Below are positions 45,615 through 56,600 of a stretch of DNA of 64,000 bases, piece after piece. Every line of letters begins with the position of its first letter. Within the stretch, counting starts at the first letter, position 1. The DNA is taken from the NCBI RefSeq assembly GCF_001316285.1, contig NZ_BBDO01000003.1:198729-262728 (forward strand). The letters run 5' to 3'. A model generated the notes under the pieces. The model ran no database searches and was not told the DNA's origin. It was given only the letters and a program-made list of their open reading frames with translations. This DNA comes from Vulcanisaeta sp. JCM 16161. GTDB lineage: Archaea > Thermoproteota > Thermoprotei > Thermoproteales > Thermocladiaceae. A program made the position numbers and the translations under genes.

Positions 45615-46416
45615 AGGAGTTAGAGATTAGGGATAGGGTTGAGGTGGTGCTTGTTGGTGGTGGTTCCAGGGAAAGGAAGTACGTGTTCGCTGTAATACCC
45701 AGCGAGGACGTGCCTAGGAACGAGGTTTGGTGCAATGAGGAGGAGATGAGGAGGCTGGGCGTTGCGGATAATAGCATCGCAACCGTCAGAGCCCGAGGGA
45801 GTGAGAGGCAGCGATCATGTTTATGGGGTTTGGTTTTTAATAACTGTGGTGCATCCAATGGCGTGTTCAGGGGTTACCTAATAGGCGGTGCGGTGGTTGT
45901 TACGGACATTACCGAGGCCAGGAGACTTTATTCAATGGGCTTCTTCGGGAAGTTCGTTAATGAGGACAAGGTTAAACTCAGCGAGGTTAACAACGTCAAC
46001 TCACCACTCCAGTTATCCATCATAGAGGCCCTATACCTGGTGGATAAGGGTATCCTGGAGGTCCTTGATAATGATGGTAATAGGCTAACGAGGGATGACC
46101 TAGTTAGGGTTGGGAGAAGTACCGTGAATAACTTCGACCAGGTATACACCATCTATAGGGAGTTGAGGGATGGAGCTTTGTTGTCAAGAGCGGGCTTAAG
46201 TTTGGCTCATTATTCGCGGTTTACGAGAGGGGGCCAGGCATTGACCACGCACCAGTCCTGCTACACTTTATCGAGCCTAGGAGGGCCGTGAGTGCCCTGG
46301 ACATTACGAGGGCGGCGAGACTTAGCCACAGCGTGAATAAGAGGTTTGTCCTGGCAACGCAGAGTGAGGCTGATGGTAAGATTCACTACATAGCCTTTGA
46401 ATGGTGGAGAGCCTAG
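45611..46416 (+). CDS. endA: tRNA-splicing endonuclease (EndA)
   Basis: The catalytic subunit that cuts bulge-helix-bulge introns and rRNA processing stems. The core begins FRGYLIGGAVVVTDITEARR, then YSMGFFGKFV and LSIIEALYLVDKGILEV. After an indel near 46175 it continues as SFVVKSGLKFGSLFAVYERGPG (Y), IDHAPVLLHF (H) and SHSVNKRFVLATQ (K), the Tyr-His-Lys triad. The stop is TAG at 46416. An extra ~84 residues precede the core (EVVLVGGGSRERKYVFAVI, MRRLGVADNSIATVRARG), possibly a double-psi-barrel-like domain or a separate small gene whose stop was lost by an indel. An alternative start is the GTG at 45863. Confidence 0.78.
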
Positions 46417-46501
46417 TAATTTTCTTGTTTATTCCCCAGTGTTTATTGATTACTTTTGTATATTCAATGATATACTTATTAAGTCTTAATTAAGTAATGC
46501 G

Positions 46502-47020
46502 TTGATTAGCGAATTAATGGGCTCTCAGGAGGATGTTAGGTCCGCAGGTACTCTTGGCCTCGTCGGCTCGATACTCATGTTAATACCCTACGTGAGCATA
46601 ATAGGCGACATACTAGTGCTAATAGCGCTGAATAAGTTGTCCAGGGCCTATGGGAATAACGCGATTTGGAATAACGCCCTCTACGCGTTAATAACTGCGA
46701 TAGTCGGTGGTGTAGTACTGGCGTTCATACTGGCGGGTACTGCTTACCTATCGCTCATTTACATGGGTCCAGGCGCGCTGAGTAAGGCGGGTGTGGCCAT
46801 GGCATTCTTCGTGGCCTTCTACATAATCATATTAATAAGTGGTTTCTTCCTGAGGAATGCCTATAATGAATTGAGTAGGTCAAGCGGCGTGAGTGATTTT
46901 GGGAGTGCGGCTAGGTGGTACTGGCTTGGTGCATTACTAACGATAATAATCGTCGGGTTAATACTCTACATAGTTGCCGATATATACGCAATACTCGGCT
47001 ATAGTAAGTTGAGGGGTTAG
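46502..47020 (+). CDS. DUF996-like membrane protein
   Basis: A 172-residue protein with four TM helices (TLGLVGSILMLIPYVSIIGDI, ALITAIVGGVVLAFILAG, GVAMAFFVAFYIIILISG, WLGALLTIIIVGLILYIVADI). The segment LIALNKLSRAYGNNAIWNNAL matches the DUF996 pattern. The TTG at 46502 is ~25 nt after TATACTTATT and fits a leaderless start; ATG 46517 is the alternative. Function unknown. Confidence 0.7.
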   Translation: MISELMGSQEDVRSAGTLGLVGSILMLIPYVSIIGDILVLIALNKLSRAYGNNAIWNNALYALITAIVGGVVLAFILAGTAYLSLIYMGPGALSKAGVAMAFFVAFYIIILISGFFLRNAYNELSRSSGVSDFGSAARWYWLGALLTIIIVGLILYIVADIYAILGYSKLRG

Positions 47021-49199
47021 CGCCGCCGTATTAACCGCATAACCGCCAATGCGGCAATTAGGATTATGGCGGTTACAAGCGCAATTCCGTAGTAACCAAT
47101 TACGGGGGCCTCAATCATGCAACCCGTGCCAATTGGTATTAGTAATTCCTGGGTCACTCCATAGGCGTTCGTCACACCAATCAATTCCTGACCACCGCAC
47201 TTAATAACGACTTGGGTGAAGGGCTCGGGCAGGCCCAGGGCGTCTCTAACGTTGAATTCCCTGTACTCGGCATTGAGCACTGCTGTGCCGTTCACACCGC
47301 TTATTATCAACGGGGTCCTCAACTCATAGGTGATTCCATTAATGCTCACGTTGGTTACCCCCTCACCATACCTAACCCACCCCAGGTATGTCGTGCCGAC
47401 GTAAGCCCCATTAATGTGTATAGGGTTAACGAGGTGTTGTACTCCCTGATCCAATTAATGGTTACGGTCACGGGCATGTCCATGAGCAGTACCAGCGTAT
47501 TACTCACAATAGTGTAGTGCGTCGCGTTTGTGGTGAAGCCGGCGAATACAAGCCTTGTCTCGTTGCCTAGGTAAACAATTGTTTAGGTACAGTAATATTG
47601 ACTATACTATCCCATTATACCAGCCGCTCATGTTCGTGAGTTGGTTTGACGCGTCGACTATGCTTAACCTGTAATATTTAGTCCATAGGTAATTAACTAC
47701 GTATGATTGATTCATCACCAGCATTAACTCCGTGAAATTGACGTACTCATTATTAATAAGTAGACCGGCTAACCTAAGTAGCGTGTTATTCCCTAGGTAA
47801 ACATCCCGTGGGGTCGTTACGAACACCCTAGAATTAACGGGTAATGGCAACTCAATGGAGGTTATGCTTTGATTATTGAGTAGGTAGTCATTGAGTATTA
47901 GGAATGCCAGGTAATCAGCATTGGTTAAGGGGCCAACATACTCACTACCAATTGTTACACCCACGGTACCTGGTGATATGGCGTAGGCCCTGGCGTTAAC
48001 CACGGTCTCACCCGTGTCACTACCCATGCTCCAGGCACTCGGCACTGGCAATAAACCACCACCGGGCCCCCTATAGTAAAGTGATAGGACAGCATTTAGT
48101 TCATTAGCCCTCACCATCGCGCCACACCCCGGGCCTCCAATCACGAACTCAGCATCAATTAGGTAACCCAGTGGTGAGTATTCGGAGCCATTCACGACTA
48201 GGTATGGGCCCATGATGGGGTCATTAGGAACGTAACATTATCAACAAGCGCATTAATGCCACCCATAGAGTAGCCAATGAGTACCTGGGGGTAGCCATTA
48301 ACGGTCCTATTCGTAGTAATCGTTAGGTTAACCGCCAGGGGCATTTCGTAGGGCGTCCAGTTACCCATGAATGCGTAGACCTCGTTATTCACCACCGAGC
48401 CATGCCCAATAATGAGCAGTGGATTCATAGTCAAGTTCGTACTACTCATATTCCATACATTCACTAACGGGGCCATCAAATCGTAGGTGGGGTTGATAAT
48501 TAGGACGTTTTGAACCCAGTAATACTGGGTTTGGTTGTTAATTGTCATCTCGAGCACGGCATTTAACTGCAGGGAGAACGAGCCAGGCGGTAGTGAGGAG
48601 CAGTTGGTTAGCGGCTGGAAACTGGCGCTCAATATCCTGGCCTCACCAAGGAATTCACTTGTTGTGTATGAGTACGGTATATAACCGACCTGCGAAGGCA
48701 TTAATCCATAATCAACAACGCCAATTGGCGCATTCACAATTGGTGTTGGGTAGCCGTGCGTCGTCACGAGCATTACCTGGGCTATTAATGAACCATTATT
48801 AATAACGACGATGTAGTACTCACCACCGGGTAACTCGATTGTTGCATTGAGTGCCTGCCCATAGTACGCAAATAATGGTTTAACAGTGGCCCCGGTTTTT
48901 AATTCGCTGAGCCCCTGGCTACTCAGTACCAGTGTTAATACGTTCGTATTAGACGCTAGATAAAGCCCCAATGGACCAGGGCCATAGATGCTGACCGAGT
49001 AATACGTGCCTGGGGCTATGGTCATTATGTAGGTTCCGGAGCCGATCACGTGGTTGTAGATAACTGCGTAATTGATAGGGTATGTATAGACCCCGTAATT
49101 ATTGATTAATGGGTTGACCTGCTGATACGCGGTACTATTGGGCATTGCCACGAGTATTGCCAGTAATATCAATGGGTTAAACACAGTGTGGCTAATCAA
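47017..49199 (-). CDS. Thermopsin (secreted acid protease, family A5)
   Basis: Extracellular acid-active protease, ~720 residues in several frames (shifts near 48205, 47590 and 47455). It has an N-terminal signal peptide (PLILLAILVAMPNSTA). The thermopsin signature includes APIGVVDYGLMPSQVG, SYTTSEFLGEARIL, FSLQLNAVLEM and QYYWVQNVLIIN. The C terminus ends in a TM anchor (YYGIALVTAIILIAALAVM) and arginines. There are many N-glycosylation sequons. Expected to degrade protein outside the cell at low pH. Confidence 0.82.
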
Positions 49200-49268
49200 T
49201 TTAGTGCCTTAAAAGGATGATTAATCAAGCGAAATAATTTATTAGGGCAAGTAAAATGGCATGCCCAA

Positions 49269-50411
49269 ATGGAATTAAGCAATAAACTTGCATTGATAGG
49301 CGCCATACGAGCGCTGGGCGGTTCGTTATTGTGGTCGTTCACGGGATTCGCCCTATACCAATACTACAAACTACCCCTCACCCTGGTCTCGCTATTCTAC
49401 ATAGCCCAAGCCGTGGTTAGTTCCATAGCATTCATGGTGGGTGGTTACCTGGCAGACTTTATAGGAAGAGTACGGACTATGGCCGTGTCGTCCGTAGTAT
49501 CGTCAATTGCCCTAATAATTGCTTACATAATCAATAAACCCCTTATCGTGGTCGTCATGGTGCTCATACAATCCTTCTTTAACAACGCCTACGGAGTGGC
49601 TAACACATCAATCGTTGGGGACTACGCAAGAGAATTCACGTCGTTAGTGAAGTACTTCAGTAGGCTTAGGGTGGGAATTAACGCTGGTTGGGCCGTTGGA
49701 CCCGCCATCGGCGGCTTACTATATGAGGTCTACGGCTTCAGACTCCTAATGCTTCTGGGATCATTAATTCCATTGGCTGCACTACCGTTATTAATGACTC
49801 TGCCCGAGCCCGGTTATACCATTGAGGCTGGATTGACGTTCCACGTAAATAGGGCGTTCGCACTATTTTTAATACCGTCCTTCCTAACATTCCTCGTAAT
49901 GGGGCAATTAGGCTTCCCATTGCTCACTTATTATAATGCACATGATGACCTAACTACATTTCAGGTTGGCCTTTTATACATGGAGAATGGTTTGCTGGTT
50001 GTCTTCCTTCAGGACCTAATTGGTAGGTACTTGAGGAGGCCAGGCTTAATCTCGATGGGTATGCTTCTTTACGGCATTAGTTACTTGGCTGTGGCCTTTG
50101 TACCAAGCTTTCCATGGGCTGTTGTGGACATGTTCTTCATAACTATGGCCGAGATGGTCGTGTCACCACTGTCGCAGAGTATAGCCAATGCCTTGGCCGA
50201 CCCAAAGACCAGGGGTAGGTACATGGGTCTCTACAGTCTCGTGACTGGCCTTGGCAGGACGATGGCCTCATCAATCTCAAGCATACTAATGCCACTAGCC
50301 CTAGAGCAGCCCCTAATACTTTGGGGTTTCGTTTTTGCGATTGCCTTATCTTCGTCGGCCCTGTACACGGCATTTGTCAGGGATGTGGCCATAGTATCCA
50401 GGAGAGCGTAA
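49269..50411 (+). CDS. MFS transporter
   Basis: A 380-residue protein of the major facilitator superfamily with ~12 TM helices. GGYLADFIGRVRTMAVSS after TM2 is the conserved MFS loop motif, and SRLRVGINAGWAVGPAIGG is the TM5-region glycine-rich motif. The frame is unbroken. Substrate cannot be inferred; close relatives include drug and metabolite exporters. Confidence 0.82.
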   Translation: MELSNKLALIGAIRALGGSLLWSFTGFALYQYYKLPLTLVSLFYIAQAVVSSIAFMVGGYLADFIGRVRTMAVSSVVSSIALIIAYIINKPLIVVVMVLIQSFFNNAYGVANTSIVGDYAREFTSLVKYFSRLRVGINAGWAVGPAIGGLLYEVYGFRLLMLLGSLIPLAALPLLMTLPEPGYTIEAGLTFHVNRAFALFLIPSFLTFLVMGQLGFPLLTYYNAHDDLTTFQVGLLYMENGLLVVFLQDLIGRYLRRPGLISMGMLLYGISYLAVAFVPSFPWAVVDMFFITMAEMVVSPLSQSIANALADPKTRGRYMGLYSLVTGLGRTMASSISSILMPLALEQPLILWGFVFAIALSSSALYTAFVRDVAIVSRRA

Positions 50412-50433
50412 TACTCATTAATTGCCCTAGGTC

Positions 50434-51276
50434 ATGCACCGTGTGGGTGGGCGGTTGAGGTTATGGCCTGGCGCTTACATAATTGGTGCCGCCGCACTGT
50501 GGTCAACAATAGGTGTCGCTGGCGTGTACAGTGCCAACCCAATAATGCTGGCCCTGTTTAGGTCCGTGGTCGCAACAATAGCGGCGCTACCGGTGAGTAG
50601 GTCGTTAAGTAGGTCATCAATAATAGCGGGCATAGCGCTGGGTGGGTTATTCGCAGCCTACCCAATAGCTGCCGTACTGGCTGGTGTGGGATTAGCGGCC
50701 TTCCTACTCTACACGGCTCCGCTGTGGACGACACTCATAGCGTTAGTCCTCGGTGAGAGGCCGAGCCTAGGGGCGTGTTTGGCGTTTCGCTGGTCATACT
50801 TGCGATAGTGCTCATCGGCATTCAGACGGTTAGGGGTTTTGTGAATCCCTGGCGTTGCCCTGGGCATAATTTCCGGTATTTCTTACGGCTCATACATAGC
50901 GGTGGCTAGGTACTACGCGAAGGGTGGTAGTGAGGTTGAGGTTTCCTGGGGCGCAATACCCTACACATTGATAGTCACGGCGCCCACAGCTATCGTATAC
51001 TCGGTCATTACGAATTCCTGGAGACCAATAATTAGGCCGGCCCTATGGGGTGTCTACCTGGGCGTAGTGGCCACTGTAATACCCTATAGGCTCTTTGCAA
51101 TGGGTGTGTCTAGGATAAGGGCTTCGACGGCCTCGGTCATAGCCACCGTGGAGCCTGTGCTGGCCGCCATATGGGGCTTCCTACTCTTTAGGCAGGTGCC
51201 CACGGCATTAACGCTGGTGGCCTACGCCCTAATAATAGTGGCATCGATAATAGTGTCCTTTGAGGAAAGCCAATAA
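50434..51276 (+). CDS. EamA/DMT family transporter
   Basis: A membrane protein of ~280 residues with two EamA repeats. The first half reads ALWSTIGVAGVYSANPIMLA and FLLYTAPLWTTLIALVLGERP. The second half includes SYGSYIAVARYYAKGG, IPYRLFAMGVSRIRAS and TVEPVLAAIWGFLLF, which is the repeated helix 4-5 motif. The middle runs through another frame (shifts near 50775 and 50845). Probably exports or imports amino acids or other small metabolites. Confidence 0.78.
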
Positions 51277-51279
51277 GTC

Positions 51280-51721
51280 TCATTGTGAGGATGGGCAAAG
51301 TAGTTTGAGCAGTTGCATGTTGGCGTGTAGGTGCATTATCGATGGTAGCACGAATATCGCGAGCATCAGGTTCATGAAGACCACGGTGGTTATGAATACG
51401 TAAAGCCAATCCCTCTCCATGGCGAAGGAGGCGATGCCGAGGGCGACCCTGAGCACTGGCGTTGCTATTAATACCATGAGCCGAGTATTATGAACGAGAG
51501 TGGGTCCAGGTTAGGTAGTCTTGACAGGGCGTATGCCGGCGGTATTACCGTGGTGTTTATTGGAGATGTTGGCTCATGACAAGGGCCTCACTACACCCAA
51601 GGGCCTCGCCCTTAACATGGAATAAGGCGATACCAATTAGTATTAGGGCTATGCTTATTATCACGCCGTACCTAAGGGTTAAACCGATCACGTAGTCCAT
51701 GTCCCACTTAGGCATTCCCAT
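51280..51721 (-). CDS. DUF1634 membrane protein
   Basis: About 145 residues with three TM segments, split into frames near 51555 and 51480. It starts MGMPKWDMDYVIGLTLRYG at ATG 51721, overlapping the TauE stop region by ~14 nt. The second half (LIATPVLRVALGIASFAMER then VFITTVVFMNLMLAIFVL) matches DUF1634. DUF1634 proteins are commonly encoded next to TauE/SafE permeases and are thought to be accessory subunits. Confidence 0.72.
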
Positions 51722-52714
51722 CACCCCTGACCGCGGTCCTCCTCTCATTCCTAGCCATCAACACGCCATAGCGGTAGTAGAGTATCGTCATTACTATTGC
51801 GGTGAAGATAATACTCAATATGTACTGGGTCGCCACGGCTATCGTTATTATGTGATCCAGGTAGAGACCCTTCAATAGCATCTCCATGCCGAGGAAGGCA
51901 AGTATTGCGAGGAAGACCCACCTAACCTGCTTATTCGTTATCCTCACCAGTATCTTCGTACCGGACATAGCCCCTATCAAGACGCCTATCGCGGTCACGG
52001 CAGCCAGCATGGGTTGTATATAGCCGAAGTACCAGTACAGGGCACTGCCCGTGGCGGCGGTTACCCCTATCATGAAGTTGCTTGTTGTTGTGCTCACCTT
52101 CATGGGTAGTTCATGGCCCAGTCCATCCCAAGAACCTTCAGTGCTCCACTACCAATACCCAACAAACCACTAATGAAGCCGGCAAAGAACATTATTAACT
52201 CGCCGAGCCACCAACGAACACCCCAGTACCTAACCTCCATTTTTAGGGCATCGTCATAGTAACTACCGTAGAGCTTAAAGACCCTGGTGGTCCAGTCGGG
52301 CTTCCTTGGGTCGGGTATTTCGTACTTACCCCTCTGGGCCGTTGGTATTATTGAGGTCAATATGACTATGCCGAACACCACGTAGACGATCCACGCCAAG
52401 TTGTGGGCATATATGTAGGCCGCGGTTAGTGAGCCAACTATCGAGCCTGTGGTCGTGGCTATCTCGAGGCCCATACCAATCCTGACATTGGTTATTTTAT
52501 CCCTAATGTATGCGCTGGCGGCGCCGCTCGATGTGGCTATTGTGGATATTAGCGATGCCCCGGCGGCATAGGCTATTGGTATTCCGAGGAATAGCGTTAG
52601 TAGTGGTACCAGTACCGTACCGCCGCCCAGCCCTGTCAGTGAGCCGAGCAGCCCGGCTACTATGCTAAATATGAGCAGCTCTATATAATGCTCTATTATT
52701 TTGAGCAGTACCAT
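51708..52714 (-). CDS. TauE/SafE-family anion permease
   Basis: About 335 residues in two frames (shift near 52103). Motifs of each repeat: GSLTGLGGGTVLVPLLTLFL and FISGLLGIGSGALKVLG, with the N-glycine-rich helices typical of TauE. The second half continues STTTSNFMIGVTAATGS. Likely sulfite/sulfonate or related anion export; inferred from family and in keeping with sulfur-based metabolism in this group. Confidence 0.82.
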
Positions 52715-52882
52715 GGCTATCTGTGCTGGTTAAAATGACCCTTAAAAAAAACTAACTAGTTCCGTGGGACTTATTGTGCATTCTACGTACGTTATTAGGG
52801 AATTTTCAAATTTAAGACATTAATTAAGCTCATTCTTTATAAACCTCTATATTCGTATTATTTTACCTAAGTAAAATGAGAT

Positions 52883-54206
52883 TCACCGAACAATATTATT
52901 CAATTTTTCATGAATCTCGGGAATTACGTCGTACAACTTCTCAATCAATTCCCCCTCATCAACACCAATCAACTTGCCATCCCTAACCACAAACCCACCA
53001 CCGACCAGGACATCATTAATGCTATGCCCATTTAATATTGATATTACGGATTCCACAGGGTCGTATATGGGCAGTGCCCTAACATCATCGAGCCTAAGCG
53101 TTATTAAGTCGGCTTTAAAGCCTCGTTAATACGCCCACGCTATCCCCAACTAAAAGCCCACCCCAACCGGTGAGTGCCCTGAGCATTGTGATGGAGTTGA
53201 AGGAGGACTTATCATAGGTCATGCTGACGGTTAACGCCTTGCCCACGGCCCTGGCAACCTTAACCTCGTGCAAAAGGTCTAGGCCTGTGAATGCACCACC
53301 ATCACTGCCAAAACCAAATAGCGTGTCATTAAACATTGGTAGCCAATGCTGACCCATTATTAGGGAGTCGACCGTTGGGCACCAGGCAATGCCCAAACCC
53401 CTATCCCTAACGATGGCCCTCTCCCTACTCGACAGGTAAACCGCGTGTGCAATGACCGTGGGCCTAATCAACGTTAAGCCCAGCCTATCAAAGACCTCAA
53501 GGGGTCTGGCGCCGTACTTAGCGAGTGTGTGGTCAACCTCACCCTGGTACTCACCCAAGTGGTAGGTTATGCCCAAGCCCCTACCTAGCAAAGGTCCTTA
53601 AGCCTAAGGAGTAAGTCCTCGGTAACCATCATTATCTGCCTAATTGAACACCAAACCCTAACCCTATCACTAACCTCAGGCAGTAACTCCTCAACCTACG
53701 CACAACCTCCCCAGCATCAACCACCTCATTCCCACGTACATTAAAGGTCGAAGGCGTAACCACACCCCTAATCCCAACCTCATTAATAGCCCTAATTAAC
53801 TCCCTGGCTTTGGCGCGCCCGCCTCTATGAAGTATGTGACTCCGTTCTTGGCCATGGCGACGACACTCACCAGGGATGATAGGTATGCCAGGTCGTCAGT
53901 TAGTAAATCCTCAAAGGGTACTAGGAGCTTAGTCCATATCGGAGGTAACGCGAGTTTCTCATCATTAATGAACGACCTAAGCAACACCTGCTGGGTATGG
54001 GTGTGGGCATCAATGAGGCCCGGCATTAATACATGCCTATCCCTGTTAATGACCTCCTCACCCCTGTACCGACTGAGTACCTCGCTCGCCCTACCCACGG
54101 CCTTTATTAAGCCGTTATCTATGGCTACGGCACCATCCTCGATAATCATTGGATTTGACATTGTTATTACGTACCTAGCCCTAATGACTAGGTCGACAGG
54201 CTCCAT
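52883..54206 (-). CDS. Amidohydrolase (MTA/SAH deaminase-like)
   Basis: About 440 residues joined from at least three frames (shifts near 53800, 53590 and 53120). Metal ligands: LIDAHTHTQQ (HxH), the THxGE-like GITYHLGEYQGE, IAHAVYLSSRE (H) and FGSDGGAF (D). The beta-sandwich halves are DLVIRARYVITMSNP and GFKADLITLRLDD. The fold is the atrazine chlorohydrolase/S-adenosylhomocysteine deaminase group. It is preceded by an APC permease gene with a 6-bp gap, so likely takes up and deaminates a nucleoside or related amine. Confidence 0.8.
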
Positions 54207-54212
54207 TAATAA

Positions 54213-55744
54213 TCACTCGGGCGGTATCTCGACGTATGCCACGGAAATGTCCATGCCATACCTCCTCAGGTATATGGACCTAGCCACCAGGTAGGCTATG
54301 ACCCCCAGTATGAAGGCGCCGATTATTACGCCGTAGGCGAGCCAGTTGCCGCCCCAAATCTGTGGGTAGCTAGGAACTCATAGTCCAGGTAAATGAACAC
54401 TAGGAATTGAAGAATACCCGCGGCAATAAGTGCCGCCTTAACTCCGCCGCTTAGTTCATGGTTTTTCCTGAGCGCTATTATTACCGCCGCAATACCTACA
54501 AATGCCAGGTACGTTAATGGCCCGACCTCGGTGCCGTAGAGTGCCGTGAATGTTCCGTAAAATAACCCAGTGACTGTGATGAGGGCTGAGGTAACGACTA
54601 GGTCGAATAGGTGTGCGTATATTGGTGTTCCGAACCTCGGGCTTAGGTAGGCGAAGAGGCTTGGCCAGACCCTGTCGAAGGCGAGGGCAAACCAGTACCT
54701 GACTATGACTATGGCGCCATAGGCCAGTATTGCCAGGTACCAAGCCACCGACGACACACCAATGAACCACTTAAGCGCATAGTTGTTGGACAACGCCATT
54801 GCAATGGTCCAGAAGTTAACGTTGCCACTAACCAACCCATTAACATTGGGGTTGGATAATGCCGCGGTCACGAAGTTAAAGCCTAGCGAGTAGTACATGG
54901 CCTCAAACCCTATGGTTGCCATTACCATGGTTATGAGGGCTGCGACAGGTACGTTGTACTTAATCGCATTTCTACCCCTTATCTCAGAGGCTATTGCTGG
55001 CCCGGCCATTAGCCATGGGTATACGTAGAGGGCGAAGAAGGGTATTACCATGAATATACCACTTAATGTGGCTTCAGGCCCCTTATAGCTACTGGTCAGT
55101 GATGAGTATGTGTAGCCACTCGGTAGTAAATTATTAATCGCAGCTATTGCCGTTGACCTAGGTGTTAGGAACATTATGGCTATTGCGATTATTAACCCAA
55201 TCATCGATATCGTGGTTAGTGCAGTCATCAGCCTAAAGCCATACTTAGTGCCCAGTATGTTTGCCAGGACTATGACTGCGAAGAAGGCTATGGCCGTGGC
55301 TATCATGTCCCAGGTACTGAAGGACGCAGCTACACCCAGTATGGGTAGTATCGACTCAAGCTGGAAAACACCGGCTATTGCAATGAGTGCGTAGTACGCC
55401 AATGCTTGTATAACGAATGCCATGACCAATCCATTAATGAGCCAGGCAGCCCTGGGCCCAAATGCCCTGGTTAGCCATACATAGTCACCACCGGTACGCG
55501 GTATTAACGTGGTTAATAATGAATAGACAATTACCTGGGGTATCGAGAGTAGGAATGCAATTAATGATGCATATACGAAGTTGACACCAACCACCGTTGG
55601 TAAGGCAGCAAGTGTGAAGCCTGCCGTACCGAGAGCCGCGCCTATTGACATGTTGGCTATGTTTATTGAAACGGCATCCCAAAAACCAGCCTCCTTAACC
55701 AGGCCCGTGGACTCCCTAAGGAATACGCCCTGTTTAGCCCCCAT
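54213..55744 (-). CDS. APC-family amino acid/amine permease
   Basis: About 510 residues with 12-13 TM segments. Typical features are ISIPQVIVYSLLTTLIP, GGDYVWLTRAFGPRAAWLI and LANILGTKYGFRLMT. A frame change near 54360 adds the correct C-terminal helix (GVIIGAFILGVIAYLVARS), ending in VAYVEIPPE and TGA at 54213. The stop codon lies 6 bp before the amidohydrolase start. Proposed importer for the amidohydrolase substrate. Confidence 0.82.
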
Positions 55745-55933
55745 TGTTCCATCGAGAATTGGAATATTTAAAAATCTTTCGCGTAAGAATTTACGATTTT
55801 TTATTTAAATAATTGATTAAATTGTTTAATTAATTCATTAAAAATAAATCGAGAATGAGTCCGTGTTAATCACGTAGACCTGGCTTATTGTTGATGAAAA
55901 GTATTTAAATAGTTATGAAGAAGTACCTATTCC

Positions 55934-56503
55934 GTGGTTGTTGGGGTTCTTGATTTCGGTGGCCAATACAACCACCTAATACTTAGGCGTGTGACTGAGT
56001 TGGGCTTTAGGGGTGAGTTCCTGAGCCCAGATGAACCGCTTAATAGGGTTAGGCAGTTGTTTGATTGCCTAATCATTAGTGGTGGTCCCTGGAACATACC
56101 TGAGGACCTGCCGAGGACGGGTAATGCCGTTAATTACATACTTGAGTTTCCAGGGCCTGTGCTCGGCATATGCCTTGGGCATCAATTAATGGCTTACGCG
56201 TATGGCGGTGAGTTGGTGAGGGATCGCCCTGAATTCGGTGGTGTTAGGATCTACGTTGATAGGGAGGACACAATACTTAGGGGCGTTCCCAGGGAATTCA
56301 TTGCCTGGGAGAGCCATAACATAAGCGTTGCTAGGCAACCCAGGGGTTTTGATGCGATCGCGCATAGCGATACCGTGCCGATTGAGGCAATGGTTAATGA
56401 GAGGATTAGTAGGTTTGGCGTTCAGTTCCACCCTGAGGTGAGGCATACGGAGTACGGTATCGTGATCATGAGGAACTTCCTCGAGCTATGTCGGCGTAAG
56501 TAA
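55934..56503 (+). CDS. guaA: GMP synthase glutaminase subunit
   Basis: Glutamine amidotransferase subunit that supplies ammonia for GMP synthesis. The GTG start at 55934 follows AAAAGTATTTAAATAG (55899-55914). Motifs are VLDFGGQYNHLI, IISGGPWNIPED, VLGICLGHQLMAY with the nucleophilic cysteine, and GVQFHPEVRHTEYG with the catalytic His-Glu. The length of 189 residues fits the two-subunit archaeal type. The partner gene follows after ~97 bp with its own promoter. Confidence 0.93.
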   Translation: MVVGVLDFGGQYNHLILRRVTELGFRGEFLSPDEPLNRVRQLFDCLIISGGPWNIPEDLPRTGNAVNYILEFPGPVLGICLGHQLMAYAYGGELVRDRPEFGGVRIYVDREDTILRGVPREFIAWESHNISVARQPRGFDAIAHSDTVPIEAMVNERISRFGVQFHPEVRHTEYGIVIMRNFLELCRRK

Positions 56504-56600
56504 TGCGGTATTATTTATATATTTAATTAAATAATTAATTGAGTAATACAGGGAGTTCATAGACTAAGATATTTAAACAGTCCATTGAATACGCACTGGC

